A stretch of 64,000 nucleotides of DNA from Paracamarosporium sp. OC-R06-R3 (lineage: Eukaryota > Ascomycota > Dothideomycetes > Pleosporales > Didymosphaeriaceae): the NCBI GenBank assembly GCA_019828545.1, contig JACVRA010000307.1, forward strand, positions 633 through 64,632, read 5' to 3'. The notes under the pieces were generated by a model, which had not been told where the DNA came from, made no database searches, and saw nothing but the letters and a program-made list of their open reading frames with translations. The position numbers were made by a program, and so were the translations under genes. This document shows positions 23,261 to 36,316 of the stretch, piece by piece; positions within the stretch are counted from its first letter, which is position 1; each line of letters starts with the position of its first letter.

Positions 23261-26000
23261 ATGGAGAGCGAAAGAGACAACATCCCATCGACCAGGCGAG
23301 ATATCGTACCTGAGAGGCCTCTTGAAAATGAAAACGTGGAAGAATATGGAGGAATGTGGGATATTGCAGCTTTCGAGCGCACAATTTTGGAGTACTTCAG
23401 TCGATCAGAGCGACAGAAATCTAAGCCTGATGAGACAACTACAAGTTTAGTCGATTGGTATAAGTATTACACAACTCACCCCGGAAAAATCGTCTCGTCC
23501 CCTTCCTTAGGGGTTGCTGTAGATCCAATCGAACCTACATTCAATGAAAGCCAGATAGAACCCGTGGCGTCGAATACGCACGTAGAGCGTGGGTTTTGCA
23601 ACGAATGTCACTATGTGTTGGATCACTGGCCGGATTTCACGGATCTCCTCGAGCTGAAAAAGAAGAAGATCGTAGTTGGAAGAATGTTCAGCACAAATAA
23701 CCTAGAAGTGGGAGCTCAGAAACGCTGCAAGTTTTGCTCTTTTTTACTATCCATGCTGAAGGATAGAAGCCTGTGGGATAAATTTCGTACAATCGAGAAA
23801 CGATTAAACATCCTCGAGAAACCTGCTAGTATCTCTTTGTGGATCTGGATATTGGACTTCTGGGAGCCGAGATACACATTGGGCATGAGTCCTCCTGGTA
23901 GTAAGGACCTGTGCCTTGAGACAGTGAAGGGTTTGCCGTTCGTTGTTGAAGGCTCACCAGGTGAGCGAGGCGTTCTTGCGTTTTGTGGTTTCGCTGATGA
24001 CTATAGCCAATTTACAAGAGCCGATTGATGACATCGACATGCTGAAACAGTGGTTGAGCAATTGCTGCCAGGATCACGAAACATGCGGTGATCAGTTTAG
24101 AGAGGCGGGAACCAACGAACAATGGCCTAGTAGATTGGTTTCTACAGTCGCCGGCGATTGTATCCGATTGGTCTCGACACGAGACCTCGAGGCATTACCT
24201 CAATACGCAACGCTAAGCTACTGTTGGGGTGGTGCCACATTCCTCAAAACAACATTTGCCAATATAGCTGTCCTTGAAAACGAAATACCTTATGAGGACT
24301 TGCCAAAGACCTTTCAAGACGCCATCCATATCACTAGGCAACTTGGAATCAAGTATATCTGGATCGATGCGCTGTGCATCATTCAAGTTGACCCGAATGA
24401 GCCAGCACAAGTCCAGAAGAATACGAACACGGGGGACTGGATTCAGGAATCAAGTCGTATGCGCTATATATACGGACGCTCTCATCTCAACATTGCCGCC
24501 TCATCTGGTACGAACCCCAACGGCGGATTGTTTTCCATGCCAGAAGACTATAACGCCGGGTTCCTTGCGCAGGTCAAACCTCAAGATTATCTATTGGAAT
24601 TCAAACGATATGATGAATACAAAGCATGGACGGCTGAATCGCACTTAGCAAGTAGGGCATGGGCGTTCCAAGAGAGGCTCTTAGCTCCTCGAACAGTCTT
24701 TTTCGGCGACCAGGGTCTTTTCTGGGAATGTAAGTCCTTGTGCGTATCAGGGTTCTTCCCAGAAAAGCATGAGTGTCGAACTTTCCGAATGAGCAAAAAG
24801 GAACCAGTGAATGATTTAAAGGAGGATCTAGCAGACGACCTCGACGCTGACCCTTGTCCAACACCATCAGCTCCTACTGCACCTCCACCAGAAGCACGAA
24901 GAACGCCATCCCCTCAGACGGAATCAGACTTTGAACTGGGTTTATCCTATATTTCTGGCGACTACGTGATACCTGATGAACATCTGGTCCGTTCAGAGCG
25001 AGAGGAATGGTTTTGGCACGCGATCATGGCAACCTACTCAAAGGCTAGCCTAACAAACCGCCGAGACAAGCTACCTGCACTTTCCGGTATCGCACAACGC
25101 CACTATGAACTGTTCGGTGACCAATATCTGGCAGGTATGTGGAGAGCGACACTTACAAACCAGCTGTACTGGACAAGCAAGAAGAAAGGACACAGGTCGG
25201 ATTGTCGGATACCTACTTGGTCGTGGACATCAGTTGATTCAGAGGTCGGAATTCCGTACAAGAAGGGCGAGGGAGTGCATGGACGCGGTCAGAGCACAGA
25301 GTCGCGGAATCACTACGCCCAGGTACTGGACGCTTGGACTGACCTCGCAGGACCGGATCCATTTGGGGAAGTGAGCGGTGGAGGAATTCGACTGAGTTGT
25401 GCTGCCATAATTGAAAGACGTTATGCTCCAGAATCAGAAATCACAGAAACAACGACAGATAGCATTACAATCGACCACGAAAAGATACAAATTCCCCTCA
25501 AAATGGACTGTCCGGAAGACGATTCGATCGAAGCCAATCATGTGATCTTCCTGCTACCGCTTTTCCTCGGTATAAAAGGCGAGAATAAATCTTCAGGGAG
25601 AGACGAAGATGGAGCAAACATCTGGGTTAAACAAAAGGTTCTTCGCGGTCTGGTACTCCAGTGTAGTAAGCCCGCTATAAAAGGCAACTTCCGCCGGATT
25701 GGGTCGTTCGAACTTTCATTTGCAGACGATGGCCAGGCTATCAAGGAAGGTCGCATCGCCGATTTGCTGAGGGTTATAAATGATTCTGGCAAGGAAACTG
25801 CTGAAGCTCTATGCTCCGAAGTCTGGAAACATCCAAACCAACATACAAAGGGAAATTATAATATCCAAGCCAGGGCTAAGGAAGGCGCAACAATACACTC
25901 TGAATCCTCAGGTGGCCAGATACCTAATGTATTGAAGGAGGGTGGCAACAGTTTCGAAATATCTGATCTAGAATGTAAGTTCATAATTGTAGTGCTATAA
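23261..26000 (+). CDS. HET (heterokaryon incompatibility) domain protein
   Basis: Exons 23261-23960 and 24007-26000 (46-base intron) encode 897 residues. The HET domain is at about residues 295-440. Its first block is YATLSYCWGG, its second is the FQDAIHITRQLGIKYIWIDA region with LCIIQ, and its third is SRMRYIYGRSHLNIAASSG. Upstream lie an acidic N-terminus and a Cys-containing region (CNECHYVLDHW, RCKFCSFLL), a common leader of HET proteins. After HET come WAFQERLLAPRTVFF and, near residue 650, RIPTWSWTS, both usual for the family. HET domains have a TIR-like fold and trigger cell death on non-self fusion; whether this copy is an active incompatibility gene is unknown. The last codons read into a donor-like GTAAGT at 25976, so the extreme C-terminus could be spliced differently. 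Confidence 0.92.
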
Positions 26001-27156
26001 TTATCTTTGAATAGTAATGGCTCTCTACACTTTCTATCAAACTTCTACCTATCAAAGCTATCAAGTCCATTCAAGCTATCTTACTGCCTTCGATGAACCA
26101 CTGCCATACATATATATGCGATGAGTACCCACTGATTGTAAGCTTTGTCTATATATTTAGGGGTATACGTGAGGAAAGAAGGAAGGATGGGGTTACGGGT
26201 TATTGGGTTATCTGTTGGTTGGGTGATCACCACAGTACCACTTCTCACTTAGCTTTTACGAGTAGTCACATTATTATAGAGCAACAGCATGCACATTACA
26301 TCAACAATGGCTGATTGTACAGATACCAACGACTCCCCTGACTCCAGAATTGACTAATAATATATGATGACTCTATAGGCCGTTTTGATTGCATCACTGC
26401 AAACATGTTCTTGTACAACCCCGCGACAATATCGGTCGATGCGACAACGCAACGTCTGACCGCGTTCATCAATCTGATATTGTATCATCCTCCAGTGTAT
26501 CTGCAGAAGGACAGAGAATGTTCCTGGTTGAGTGCTCTTGCAGTTCTTTTGGATATACACACCCCTACGGTAGTAACTCTAGTTGCTCACATACAGCTCA
26601 GAAAAGGAAGAAAGGGTGCGAATCCAATGCACCACTAGTTTTACTCAAGGCCCAGAACCTCGAGGATTTGCAAAGAGACCCGTAGCTGGCTTCCTGGAGA
26701 AAGTTCTTCTAATTCTTACCAGAGTCTTCTAAGATGTTTTCGACTACAAGGTCTTAGCACCTAATTTCTTGAACTAACTGTGGTGATTTGACAGCCGATT
26801 TAATGGAACTGTTGTGAAAGTTGTTCAACAGCAGAGACTGAAAGAGAACATGGAACGGAACCTGATAAGATAAACCCATAAAGAAATAAGTAGTTAAACA
26901 AAAGAGATTGTAACTGGAAATCAAAGGCGGGCTTGCACCGGCGCCTTGTGGTCGGAGGGCCTAGTCTCGAGAGCATCAGGGGGGTTTTTGATTCGTACTC
27001 AAATCTAATAGTTGGACACACCAACGATATATTGCGTGTTTGTGATGTGATGGACGATTCAAAGTCAGGCTGCACATTAGAAGAATTCCAAAACCTTATG
27101 CACGGAAATGTTCACTAAGGGATATCTGTATTCATATATGGAGTACGAAGAGTTTG
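26001..27156. other. Convergent spacer, 1.15 kb
   Basis: This lies between the HET gene (+) and the DUF6536 gene (-). No supportable gene was seen; the frames present (26093-26314, 26389-26685, 26933-27118) are short and featureless. Confidence 0.5.
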
Positions 27157-29594
27157 TCATCCATACCATCTTCCTTCAACAGGATCCTCCACTCTTCGAC
27201 TGGTTATTGTACAGTGCTGTGGTGAAGTGACATCTTCAGTCGGAATAGCTCCCCATCTAACCAACATTCTTGCAGCATAGCGATCTGTTTCTGGCGGATG
27301 ACATGCAGCTGCAAGAACGAGGCTATTAGAGGGACCAAGTGGCATTCCAGGGGAACACTTGCAAAACCCAATAGCCACTGATACCCCAAATATGATCAGT
27401 CCGAATATGAGCGAGAAAATGAGAGCGATGGCAGAAAACCCCATCTTGTAGACATGGGGGATATGGTCCATGCCGATATCATCGTAAATATCATACCTAA
27501 TGATGAAGAGTGTCTGAGACACAAGCCAACCCAATGAGACTGAGGCTAAAAGTAACGGAATACTATACCGATATGGCAGAGAAAGCCAATATGTCGATAT
27601 TTGATCGGAAGCGGGCTCTGGATCGCTGACTCGAATTGCCTGGCGACATGAAGCGAGTCTTGCCCAGTCCCGTAGTTGAACCATCAGCGTCAGTTGGTGG
27701 TTCAAGCTGAGATATATAGCAGATACAGCGAGCTGCGAGAGATTTGTCAAGATCATCACACTGGCACCGCCATAGATCATTCTGCATTTGGTCCACCTCC
27801 GGCCATCTTCAAAGGCTTGTACATGAAAGTCGTAGTCGCACAATGTTGTGTCCTTGAGCGAGTATTCGTGCAACTTGCCAAATCCTATCTTCCACAAAGA
27901 ATGTAAGTCATAATCGATACCGGCAAGTTGAAATCTTTTCTTCATGTTGTTGTACGCATAGACCGAGAAAATCATTATAAGCGTGCATCTAACAAAGGTT
28001 AGTACGGCGTCGTGACGTAGCGGAGTCAGGAGCGTTCGTACGAACTAATGTAAATAATCCACCGACTGCAACTGACTGAGTGATAATATCGTATTCGCTT
28101 CGCTTCGAATCTCTTATATGTAGGTGTTGCGCTAACTTCATTATCGTCCTGTTTCTCCTCGAGCTTACGGACAAGCTCTTCTTGGGATAGTAGGCACATC
28201 CCAGCCGAATGCACGCAACGTGATCTCAAAAACGACGCTATGGCATCTCCCGTTGTAACGAGTGGCGTCCCCTGTTGCTCTTTGAATGTATACAGAAGAC
28301 AGCCAAGCTTTATAGCGTTTAATAATGTAATCGTGAGGAGACGCCAGAGGTGTATCTGCAAAAGACTGCGACCCGGCACCTTGCGGCTTAAACAATATGA
28401 TATGCGAGTGTGCCACTTATTGGTACTGGCCCAATTTTTCCCCCACGTGATATGTTCGGGGTAGAGCCGATGCCGAAGGGAAGTTGGTAGCGAATCCGAG
28501 TAGTATCTTGAGCCGTAGGGCATTAGCCCAGGATCCTTGGTCGAAAATATCTGCTCGAGTGTCTTGTTTGTCACAACCAACAAGGTGCTTCGTTCTGTCT
28601 GCAGAACTTTGTATTCTGCACACTCCATTGCGGAAATGTTTTGCCATAACGATGTGTCCCATATCTCATCGTTCGTAACTATATCTTGGATATAACGATA
28701 TCTGGCGGTATGATCTGCTGGTTCTATGCCCATGGGAAAGGGTGATGTGTCTGGAATGAGGGACTCGTCATTAACTAGAACCCGAAGATCGGGAGTGACT
28801 AGTGCCGAAGTATAACTTTGCAGTGCGGTAGTCATCATGATTGATGTGTCATAGCTGGAAAATTAGTCTTGAGATGTGACTATCTGCTAACCGAACTTAC
28901 ACTGGGTGCATAACAACACTGCTCAGCGTCAAAAGTAACAAGAGACATATCCTCCTCTTCCTCAACACCAAGATGTTCCTCCAGCTCAAGATTCCGATAC
29001 TTAAATAAGAACCTCGGGCATGCGCAGTATCGACTTCAGCCCGCGTCGGCGAGCTCAGGCACTGCATGCAATAATTTGAGCCAGCTAGGAGTGCACTACT
29101 GAGGATGTTGATACCAAAGCGTACCCGCCCTGAAAATTTTGAGATACTCTCGTAGCTACCAACTGAGAGCGTAGCATAGTAGCCATCGTCCAGGTGTGTT
29201 GCAGTCCATATAAGAGCAGATACATTGAGTATGAGCACGATAGAGGCGAGAATAGTGAACATGGCAATGCCACCACGCCAGCCGGGGAAACGGTCATTCC
29301 ATGCCGAGCCCGTGACCTTAAGGAACCGTAAGAGCGAATATAAAGATGCCAGAGAGCGTTTGCTCCGCTCTAATCGTGCTCCTCGCTCGAGATGATGGCC
29401 ATCGTTTGTACCAGCGTCAGGTGCCGGAGGATGCTCCCTCCTTGAGCTGTCATCACAAGTTAGCATCAAGCTGACTATACCACTTAAATACAATTCACTA
29501 ACCGACCAAGGAACTGCAACCTGATGAACTCCTGCGTTTTCGGTCGCCCCTCGCTAGCAAAGAAGTTTTTGATAGGGCTGAGTAATTGCGCCAT
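27157..29594 (-). CDS. DUF6536-family membrane protein
   Basis: Exons 29594-29503, 29446-28901, 28854-28042 and 27988-27157 (introns 56, 46 and 53 bases) encode 760 residues. The N-terminal DUF6536-like domain holds FPGWRGGIAMFTIL, then GINILSSALLAGSNYCMQCL and SPTRAEVDTAHARGSYLSIG, the best conserved block of the family. A predicted luminal/extracellular segment of about 190 residues follows. The C-terminal multi-helix part contains MVQLRDWARLASCRQAIRVS, then YWLSLPYRYSIPLLLASVSL, also a family hallmark. It ends with a polar tail near EDPVEGRWYG. Function is unknown; members are fungal multi-pass proteins. It is convergent with the HET gene. The splice joins restore the family sequence exactly, so the model is firm. 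Confidence 0.9.
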
Positions 29595-31440
29595 TTAGAT
29601 GGAAAGCATAGCACTTGGGCCAGATGTGTCAAGGAGGGGCTCGCAAGCTGTGGCTCCGTTGCGTTAAATATGGTTTAGATGTTTTTGATCCTATGTCAGA
29701 TTGTACAAGGCTGGATTACAATGAAGACATGGCCACACGACTACGCATATTGAGTCGACCGACATCCCGGGGCAGGGATATATTTACCTCAAGCTGTATG
29801 ACGAGCAGACCCCATCCGGACATTTGGTGTGGTGCAATATAATCCACTAGGCTATATTCGTATTTTGTGCTCTTTTCTATTTACTACGCCCTTTTTTGTG
29901 CCGATTCACAGGGAATCGCCACTTTTTTCTTGGTCTTTATACTCAGACCTATGCCAGATTTTTGTAAGACAAAATCACAACTCTAGATATATTCGTGTTT
30001 TTGCGGTTCTCATTAGTCTCACGATTTGCAGCGTCTTGCCCCCTCATCTGCGCTGTGTCGGCCGGTGACACGGTGACACACCATGAAACGGACCCCAACG
30101 CTGTTCCCGTCACGGTAGGCATAAGCAGCGTCGCGGCTGTTCCATTAGCACTACGAATAAGACCGGAAGCCAAAGAAGAGCGAGGAAAGGAGCATTGGCG
30201 CATGTCGATGCTTGTTCCATAGCATCTTCCCTACCCCCGCTGATTCATCGCCGAGCTGCACTGTAGTCTCCATGTCCCAAGACCAAACACAGCGAAAACA
30301 ATGCACATAGCAGGGAAAACCCTTTCATCTTTCAGATGCACAAAGCCATATTTTCCATCCTACAGCCAATCCAACCGTGCAGACCACTAAACACGACCAA
30401 CCCTCTCCATACCTGAATTATCCATTTCTCAATATGAACGAATTACCACGCACCACAAACAACACCCCATATTGCTTTATCCAGAAAACAATTCCCAACA
30501 ACACCCATCCAAGCACACCCAATCCTCCTCGACATCACAAATTACCCCAAAGCGATACATCACCGCGACGACACCCAGCTACGATTATTCCCTCCACCCT
30601 CCACACTCCAGCGCACCGTACATACCTATCTCCTCCCCACCAAACCCATCCCCCGCCCATCCAACAAAAAGCCCACGCAAAGCCAAACCATTCGCTACTG
30701 TTCCCCTACCTAGCCCAGCCGAGCCTAGATCACAGCTCCAAGCTCGAATCATCCCCGTGCCCTCTATAACACCCTACCTCCGCCACCCTACACTCACCAC
30801 CCACAGCCTACCCCATTTCCAAAAACAAACCAGCCCATACACTCCGCGCACCACAAACGAGCAAAACCTACACAAACCCACGTCGTGCATCCACACACTT
30901 ACACCAGACACCAGGCCCTCCTCGACGTAACATACACGCGTACATTGTGCATACATTTCCCACGTCCGCAGCACAACATAACACGGGACATTCGAGTCTC
31001 GCCAGAGAATAGGATACTCTACTCTACTCTGCATCCTCGGTCCATCCACGCAGTACATTACGCAAAACAAGCATAGTAGCGAAACGAAAAGAAACGATGT
31101 CAGCAAGTAAGTAGCCACGCGTCACCAAAGCGCAAAGCAAGGCGGAAGAAGGGCAAGTACACATTCATTCTATATAACGCGACGCGAGTGTTTCGCGGGG
31201 AAAAAAAAGGGGGAAAGGAAAACACGGCACGAAGACGTACCGTGCCGTCGTCGTCCGTGGAGAAAATTAAGTATAGTGAAGTAGGAGAGGATGGGTACAG
31301 ATGGGAGCGAAAGACGAGCTTGGGCTTCAAGTGTGTGCAGATATCACCGATCTTGGCTTTCTTTCTTTCTTGCTTTCGTGCTTCCACACATCGTCACCTT
31401 CTCTTCTCTTCTCTTCACTCCGCTCGCTACCAAACACACG
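29595..31440. other. 1.8 kb upstream region with a G-poor tract
   Basis: This lies between the DUF6536 start and the 3' end of the branching enzyme gene, both on the minus strand. About 30365-30955 is strikingly poor in G on the plus strand (A/C-rich with T), so all frames there give Pro/Thr/Ser/His-rich nonsense. No gene is supported. The 3' part (31200-31260) has A- and G-rich tracts next to the enzyme's 3' end. Confidence 0.5.
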
Positions 31441-33788
31441 CTACAACGTACTCTCGAGCGCCAGAACCATCGCCGTCCTCGCAGGGATATACACCTGCAG
31501 AAAGTTCTTCCTACCATTCCACGCAAACGGCGTAGTGAAGAACCTCGTGCTCTCATTGATGTTCGCATGGCCCCCGAATTCCTTGCTATCGGTGCTGAGC
31601 ACGATCCTGTACGTGCCCTCTTGCTCGACGCCGACGCGGTAATCCGTGAAGCTGCTCTGGGGGTGGAAGTTGAAGATCCAGAGGAGGCCCGCGCGCTCGA
31701 AGACGATGACCTTGTCGCCCTCGTGCTTGAGCGAGACGTACGCCTGCGGCGCGTGCAGCCAGCCGTACTTTTCCTCGGTCCATTGCATCTTGGAGTCGAA
31801 GTCGTATAGGAAGCGGTACCGCAGGAGCTGGTCGTCGACGAGGTTGAACTGCCGGCGTGCGTAGTGGAAGGAATTTCCGTTGCCCTCGCGAGGGAAGTCG
31901 AGCCATTCGGGGTGTCCAAACTCGTTACCTTCAAAGTTGAGGTAGCCCTCTCCTCCAAGGCCATGCGTGATGAGGCGGATCATTTTGTGAAGAGAAAGAC
32001 CCCGGGAGATGACGGCGGTTTCCTCGGAGAGCGTAGACATGTTCGTATACATTTCTGCGTCGCAGAGCCAGAAGAGGAGGGTTTTGTCGCCGACCAATCT
32101 GCATTTCGTAAGTATCAAAAGATGGTTGGGACGCGGAGACTTACGCTTGATCGTGGCTCTCCGCGTAGGCAATTGTCTTCTCGCCATGGCGACGGTTGGT
32201 AAGCGTAAAGACCAGGTTGCCCATGTCCCAGTCGATATCCTGCTTCTCCTTCAACCACTTGATGTACAGGTCCGGAACAGCCATGGCGAGTCGGTAGTCG
32301 AATCCTATCCCGCCAAGCGACAAGGCCACGCAAAGGCCCGGCATTCCTGATACGTCCTCTGCAATGGTGATTACATCCGGGTACAACTGGTGCAGCATCT
32401 CATTGGCCAGCATGAGATATACTACACCTTCTTCGTCAACGCCACCACCAAAATACTCGTGGTAGCCGCCAGAGAAGCCACTGGATGCGTTAGCGGTTGC
32501 AAACACGATTGAACGATGCACTCACGTCCCGATACCGTGATGGGTGTACAGCATGCTGGTAACTCCATCAAATCGGAATCCATCGAATTGATATTCTTCC
32601 ATCCAAAAACGAAGATTGCTAAGCAAGAACCGCAGCACCTCGTGATTTCCATAGTTGAAAAGCCGGCTGTCCCACAGCTGGTGACGACCCTTTGCACCTT
32701 CGTGGAAGTAGAGGTGGTCGCTACCATCAAACATGTTCAAGCCGTCCAATACATTCTTGGATGCGTGGCTGTGGACAACATCGAGGAGGACCGTAATGCC
32801 CATACCGTGGGCGGTATCGATCAGCTCCTTGAGGTCATCCGGAGGGCCGTAGCGACTACTGGCCGCAAAGAAGCTGTTGATCTGGTAGCCAAAGCTTGCA
32901 TAGTATGCGTGCTCCATAATAGCCATTAATTGGATGACATTGTACCCCAGAGTCTTGATCCTGGGGAGGATGTTCTGTGTGAACTCCTTGTACGTAGCGA
33001 CTTTAGGCTCTGGCGAGGAGATGCCGACATGTGCCTCGTATATGCGGGCACTCGCGGGCTTCGCCGGGCGCTTGTTCTTGAAGACATAGCGTTCCTCTTT
33101 GGGTGGGTTCCAGAAACGTGCATCGTAGACGGGCGAGACGCTGAGCTCCTGCGTGACGCGCTTGATCCAGGCTGGAATGCGCTCCTGGCGTGCGTGGTCA
33201 TTGGGCACTACAAAGGAAATCTGGCGCGTCACGTTAGCGTGGTGTTGTTTTCGGAATGTTATGCAGACGGACCTTCAGCTTCGAATCGTGTGGTATCGCT
33301 GGCTGGCCATTGTTGCCCGGTACCGTGACTTCGAACACGCCATATTGGTTCTTCGTCATAGGGGTGGCATCGCGGTCCCAGTTGTTGAAGTCGCCGATAA
33401 GGTAGGCGCGCAGGGCATTGGGCGCCCATTCACGATATACGACGTCGCCGTTGTCCTGGACGTTGAAGCCGTACTTTTCGAACCCCTGCGACAGCAATTA
33501 GCCGTCTTTCTCACGGGGCAGGTGGCAGACGCTTGCCCTCGTGAACTGTTCCAGACCACCTTCTGTATCCTGGATCGTCTTCAGCCACTGCTGGGCTTTC
33601 GCGTAGCGGCTGCGGAGAGCTGGCTTGAAGGGGTCGAGATAAGAGTCGAGCTGGCAGATTCCTGCGGGGGCGTCAGTCTACACGATGCGTGGAGGCAGAG
33701 AAGCTCGAGGCCTACCGGTTCCGTCGTTGGGTACCTGGCCAGCCGGGTTGTCCGTGATGGAGTTGGAGGATGTGTCGTTGAGCGCCAT
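31441..33788 (-). CDS. 1,4-alpha-glucan (glycogen) branching enzyme
   Basis: This enzyme makes alpha-1,6 branches in glycogen by transferring alpha-1,4 segments (cytosolic, GH13). Exons 33788-33716, 33661-33537, 33485-33273, 33220-32526, 32480-32145 and 32098-31441 encode 699 residues, the usual length. The N-terminal CBM48 module holds [19 protein letters not shown]. The GH13 barrel has [22 protein letters not shown] (nucleophile Asp), ITIAEDVSG (acid Glu) and YAESHDQA (third Asp). The C-terminal beta domain includes [14 protein letters not shown]. Introns are 54, 51, 52, 45 and 46 bases. The second (33486-33536) appears to be GC-AG, because FTRGFEKYGF is restored only with donor AGG/GCAAGC. 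A 619-base divergent promoter is shared with ClpX. Confidence 0.96.
33486..33536 (-). other. Probable GC-AG intron in the branching enzyme gene
   Basis: Donor AGG/GCAAGC, branch-like GCTAAT and acceptor TCGCAG make a 51-base intron. They restore the conserved FTRG(Y/F)EKYGF block of branching enzymes. Using the nearby GT (GTCTGC) would keep frame but insert two residues and has a poor donor. Confidence 0.7.
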
Positions 33789-34407
33789 GGCTCGTGGTGA
33801 CAAGTGATAAGCGATAGGCTGCTCGTGGAGGACGCGACGGGACGATGGGAAGGAGGCTGGACTGCAGGATGTCACGTCTTCATGCGAAGCAGCTTTGTCG
33901 GACGGCAGAGCAGCAAAAGAGTTGCGGGGTAGGGTCCAATTGCTGCAGCGTGTCGTCCTCAACCAAAAGCTACACCCTGCCGCCTGTGCTTTTACGTCAC
34001 TGCGCGCTTGCGAGCTATGCGCATCGCGTCCTAGCCGCAGCGCCGCAAGCCTCGCGCCACTGGGGCAAACGCGCACGCTGTCGGGCCGGCATGCGTGCAG
34101 GTGTTTGCGTCCATCCGCGGCTTATCTTGGGCGGCTGGCTCTGGGAGCTTTCTCGGAACACCTGGGGCTTTCTCTGCTGCAGTTGACAGCCTCGTTGCTG
34201 CGCGCTGGGTGGGTCGGCGTGGCTTATCGGACCTGTTCTGCCCCGCCTCCAATTCCCCGAAGCGGAGAAGAGCTCACGACTCACAGCGGCTCGTCCAACG
34301 TCAACTGTACTACCCCCCGGCGCTCTGAGCCCGCCGCAAGCCGCCCACGCACAGCTCAGCGGCCGCTATGTGAGCGTCCTGCGAATGTTCCACGACTTTT
34401 CATTCCC
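33789..34407. promoter_or_regulatory. Bidirectional promoter of the branching enzyme and ClpX genes
   Basis: Two genes are transcribed outward from this 619-base GC-rich interval, so it must hold both promoters and leaders. No TATA box stands out. The pairing of a glycogen gene with a mitochondrial chaperone gene need not mean co-regulation. Confidence 0.6.
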
Positions 34408-36316
34408 ATGGCTACACGCACCTTGATCGTTGTTTCCCCGCAGGCGCGGGCGTCGTACATCGCGCTTGCCTCGGTCGGCCGGCGCGCCTTCCACACCGGC
34501 AGCCCGCAGCACTCGCAGTACAACCGCTCAGACTTCTCCGGCCAGGGTTTCACCAGCTTCTACGAGCCCGACCAGCCCACAAGAGGCCCCCTGGGCGGCT
34601 CCTCGAGCTCAGGTGTCAGCCGTGTCACACCTCGCATGCTCAAGGAGCACCTGGACCAGTTTGTAGTCGGCCAGGAGCACGCAAAGAGGGTGCTTGCCAC
34701 AGCCGTCTACGGCCACTATCTGCGGATACGAGAGATACAGAGACAGGAGGATGAGCAGATCCGGCGCGAGGAGAGAGCGGCGCGGCAGGCCCTCGCTCAC
34801 AAGCACCCCGTAGAAGGTGATTCCGCTTTCATCCTCCTCACTGCGCCTCTGCTTGCTTCTTCGGTCGCGCGAGCAAGACTAACGTGAGAAGACGAGTTTC
34901 CCGGCCAGCAGACCACCATGCGCATATACCCGTCCCACATGGCCCCGCCGCCCGACCCACCGCCTTTGGAAGACAACAGCCCCATGCACATCGAGAAGTC
35001 CAACGTCCTGATGCTGGGGCCCACGGGCGTGGGGAAAACCCTCATAGCCAAGACTCTCGCCCGCATACTCGACGTGCCCTTTAGCATGTCCGATTGCACG
35101 CCCTTCACCCAATCGGGGTATATTGGTGAAGATGCCGAGAGTTGCGTCCAGAGACTGCTTGTAGCCGCAAACTACGATGTTGAAGCGACCGAGCACGGCA
35201 TTATAGTTTTGGATGAGATCGACAAGATCGCTGGTGTCAAGATGGCGCATGGTAAAGATGTTGGAGGCGAGGGGGTGCAGCAGTCCCTGCTCAAGATTAT
35301 CGAGGGGACCACGCTACAGATACAAGCCAAAGCCGAACGAGGTGGCAGCGGAAAGGCTCCTGGCGCAGCTGGGAGCTCGACCAACTTCCCCTCGAGCAAT
35401 CCAATGGACGGGTCGCGTCCAGGGTCTGGCGCTGGTCCAATGGCTCCGAGCGGGAAGGGTGAAGTATTCAACATCCGGACCGACAACATACTTTTCATTT
35501 GCACAGGTGCATTTGTCGGCCTAGAAAAGATCATATTAGACCGCAAAGCCAAAGGCGGCCTAGGTTTCGGTGCCCAGGTGCGCGCAGCTAATCGCGACCA
35601 GGGCAAGCACGATACCACGCTCAGCGACGCAGACGTCGAAACCTTCCGGGAAGACCTCCCAATCTACGTGCCCAGCGACTCGGAAGCTCCCACAGCATCC
35701 AACGCGCGGCATACCAAGTATCGCGAAGAGGAGTACAACGTGCTCAACTACGTAGTTCCCTCTGATCTGCAGAAGTACGGCATGATACCAGAGCTCATCG
35801 GCCGGATACCAAACACGTGCGCCGTCTCTGCCCTCGACGAAGAGGCTCTTGTGCGTGTCTTGACGGAGCCCAAGAACAGTCTCATCCGGCAAGAAGCCGC
35901 GCTCTTCCACGCCGACGGCATGGAGCTGCGCTTTACATCCGGGTCTCTGCGAGAAATCGCAAAGAAGGCCAATGCCATGGGGACCGGTGCACGCGGACTC
36001 AAAGCCGTCGTCGAACGCTTGCTCCTCGGCACAAAGTTCGAGGCACCCGGTATGCTTCCAATTACATGTCAAGAGTAGAAAAGCACCTATTAACACACAC
36101 GCAGGAACCACGGTCAAGCACATACTCGTGACGCAAGAAGCCGCACAGCTCAAGCGTGCCCCGCTCCTCTTTCACCGCGGACAATCGCAGGCGTTCGAGA
36201 CGATGGCCACACAGGAGGAAGACGAGTGGCGGGACCGTCTGCGGGAGAAGGAAGAGCATCTCGGCGCGATCAGCAGCTTCGAGGAGTACAGGAAAGCCAG
36301 CGCGGCAGGGTACTAG
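34408..36316 (+). CDS. Mitochondrial ClpX-type AAA+ unfoldase
   Basis: Exons 34408-34816, 34892-36049 and 36105-36316 (introns 75 and 55 bases; the first ends in AAG) encode 592 residues. The N-terminus is a mitochondrial presequence ([16 protein letters not shown], then [11 protein letters not shown]). The AAA+ module has a helical entry ([20 protein letters not shown]), Walker A GPTGVGKT (about 178), the pore loop GYIGED, Walker [10 protein letters not shown] (about 240), the arginine-finger region PELIGRIPN and sensor 2 with GARGLK. The bacterial ClpX zinc-binding domain is absent, as in yeast Mcx1. A Gly/Ser-rich insert (about residues 285-320) interrupts the core. It should unfold matrix substrates; in fungi it may act without ClpP, so partner use cannot be read here. 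Confidence 0.93.

Noticed and set aside
30377..30930. Plus-strand Pro/Thr/His-rich ORFs
   Set aside because: They are explained by the near absence of G on this strand, which removes most stop codons.
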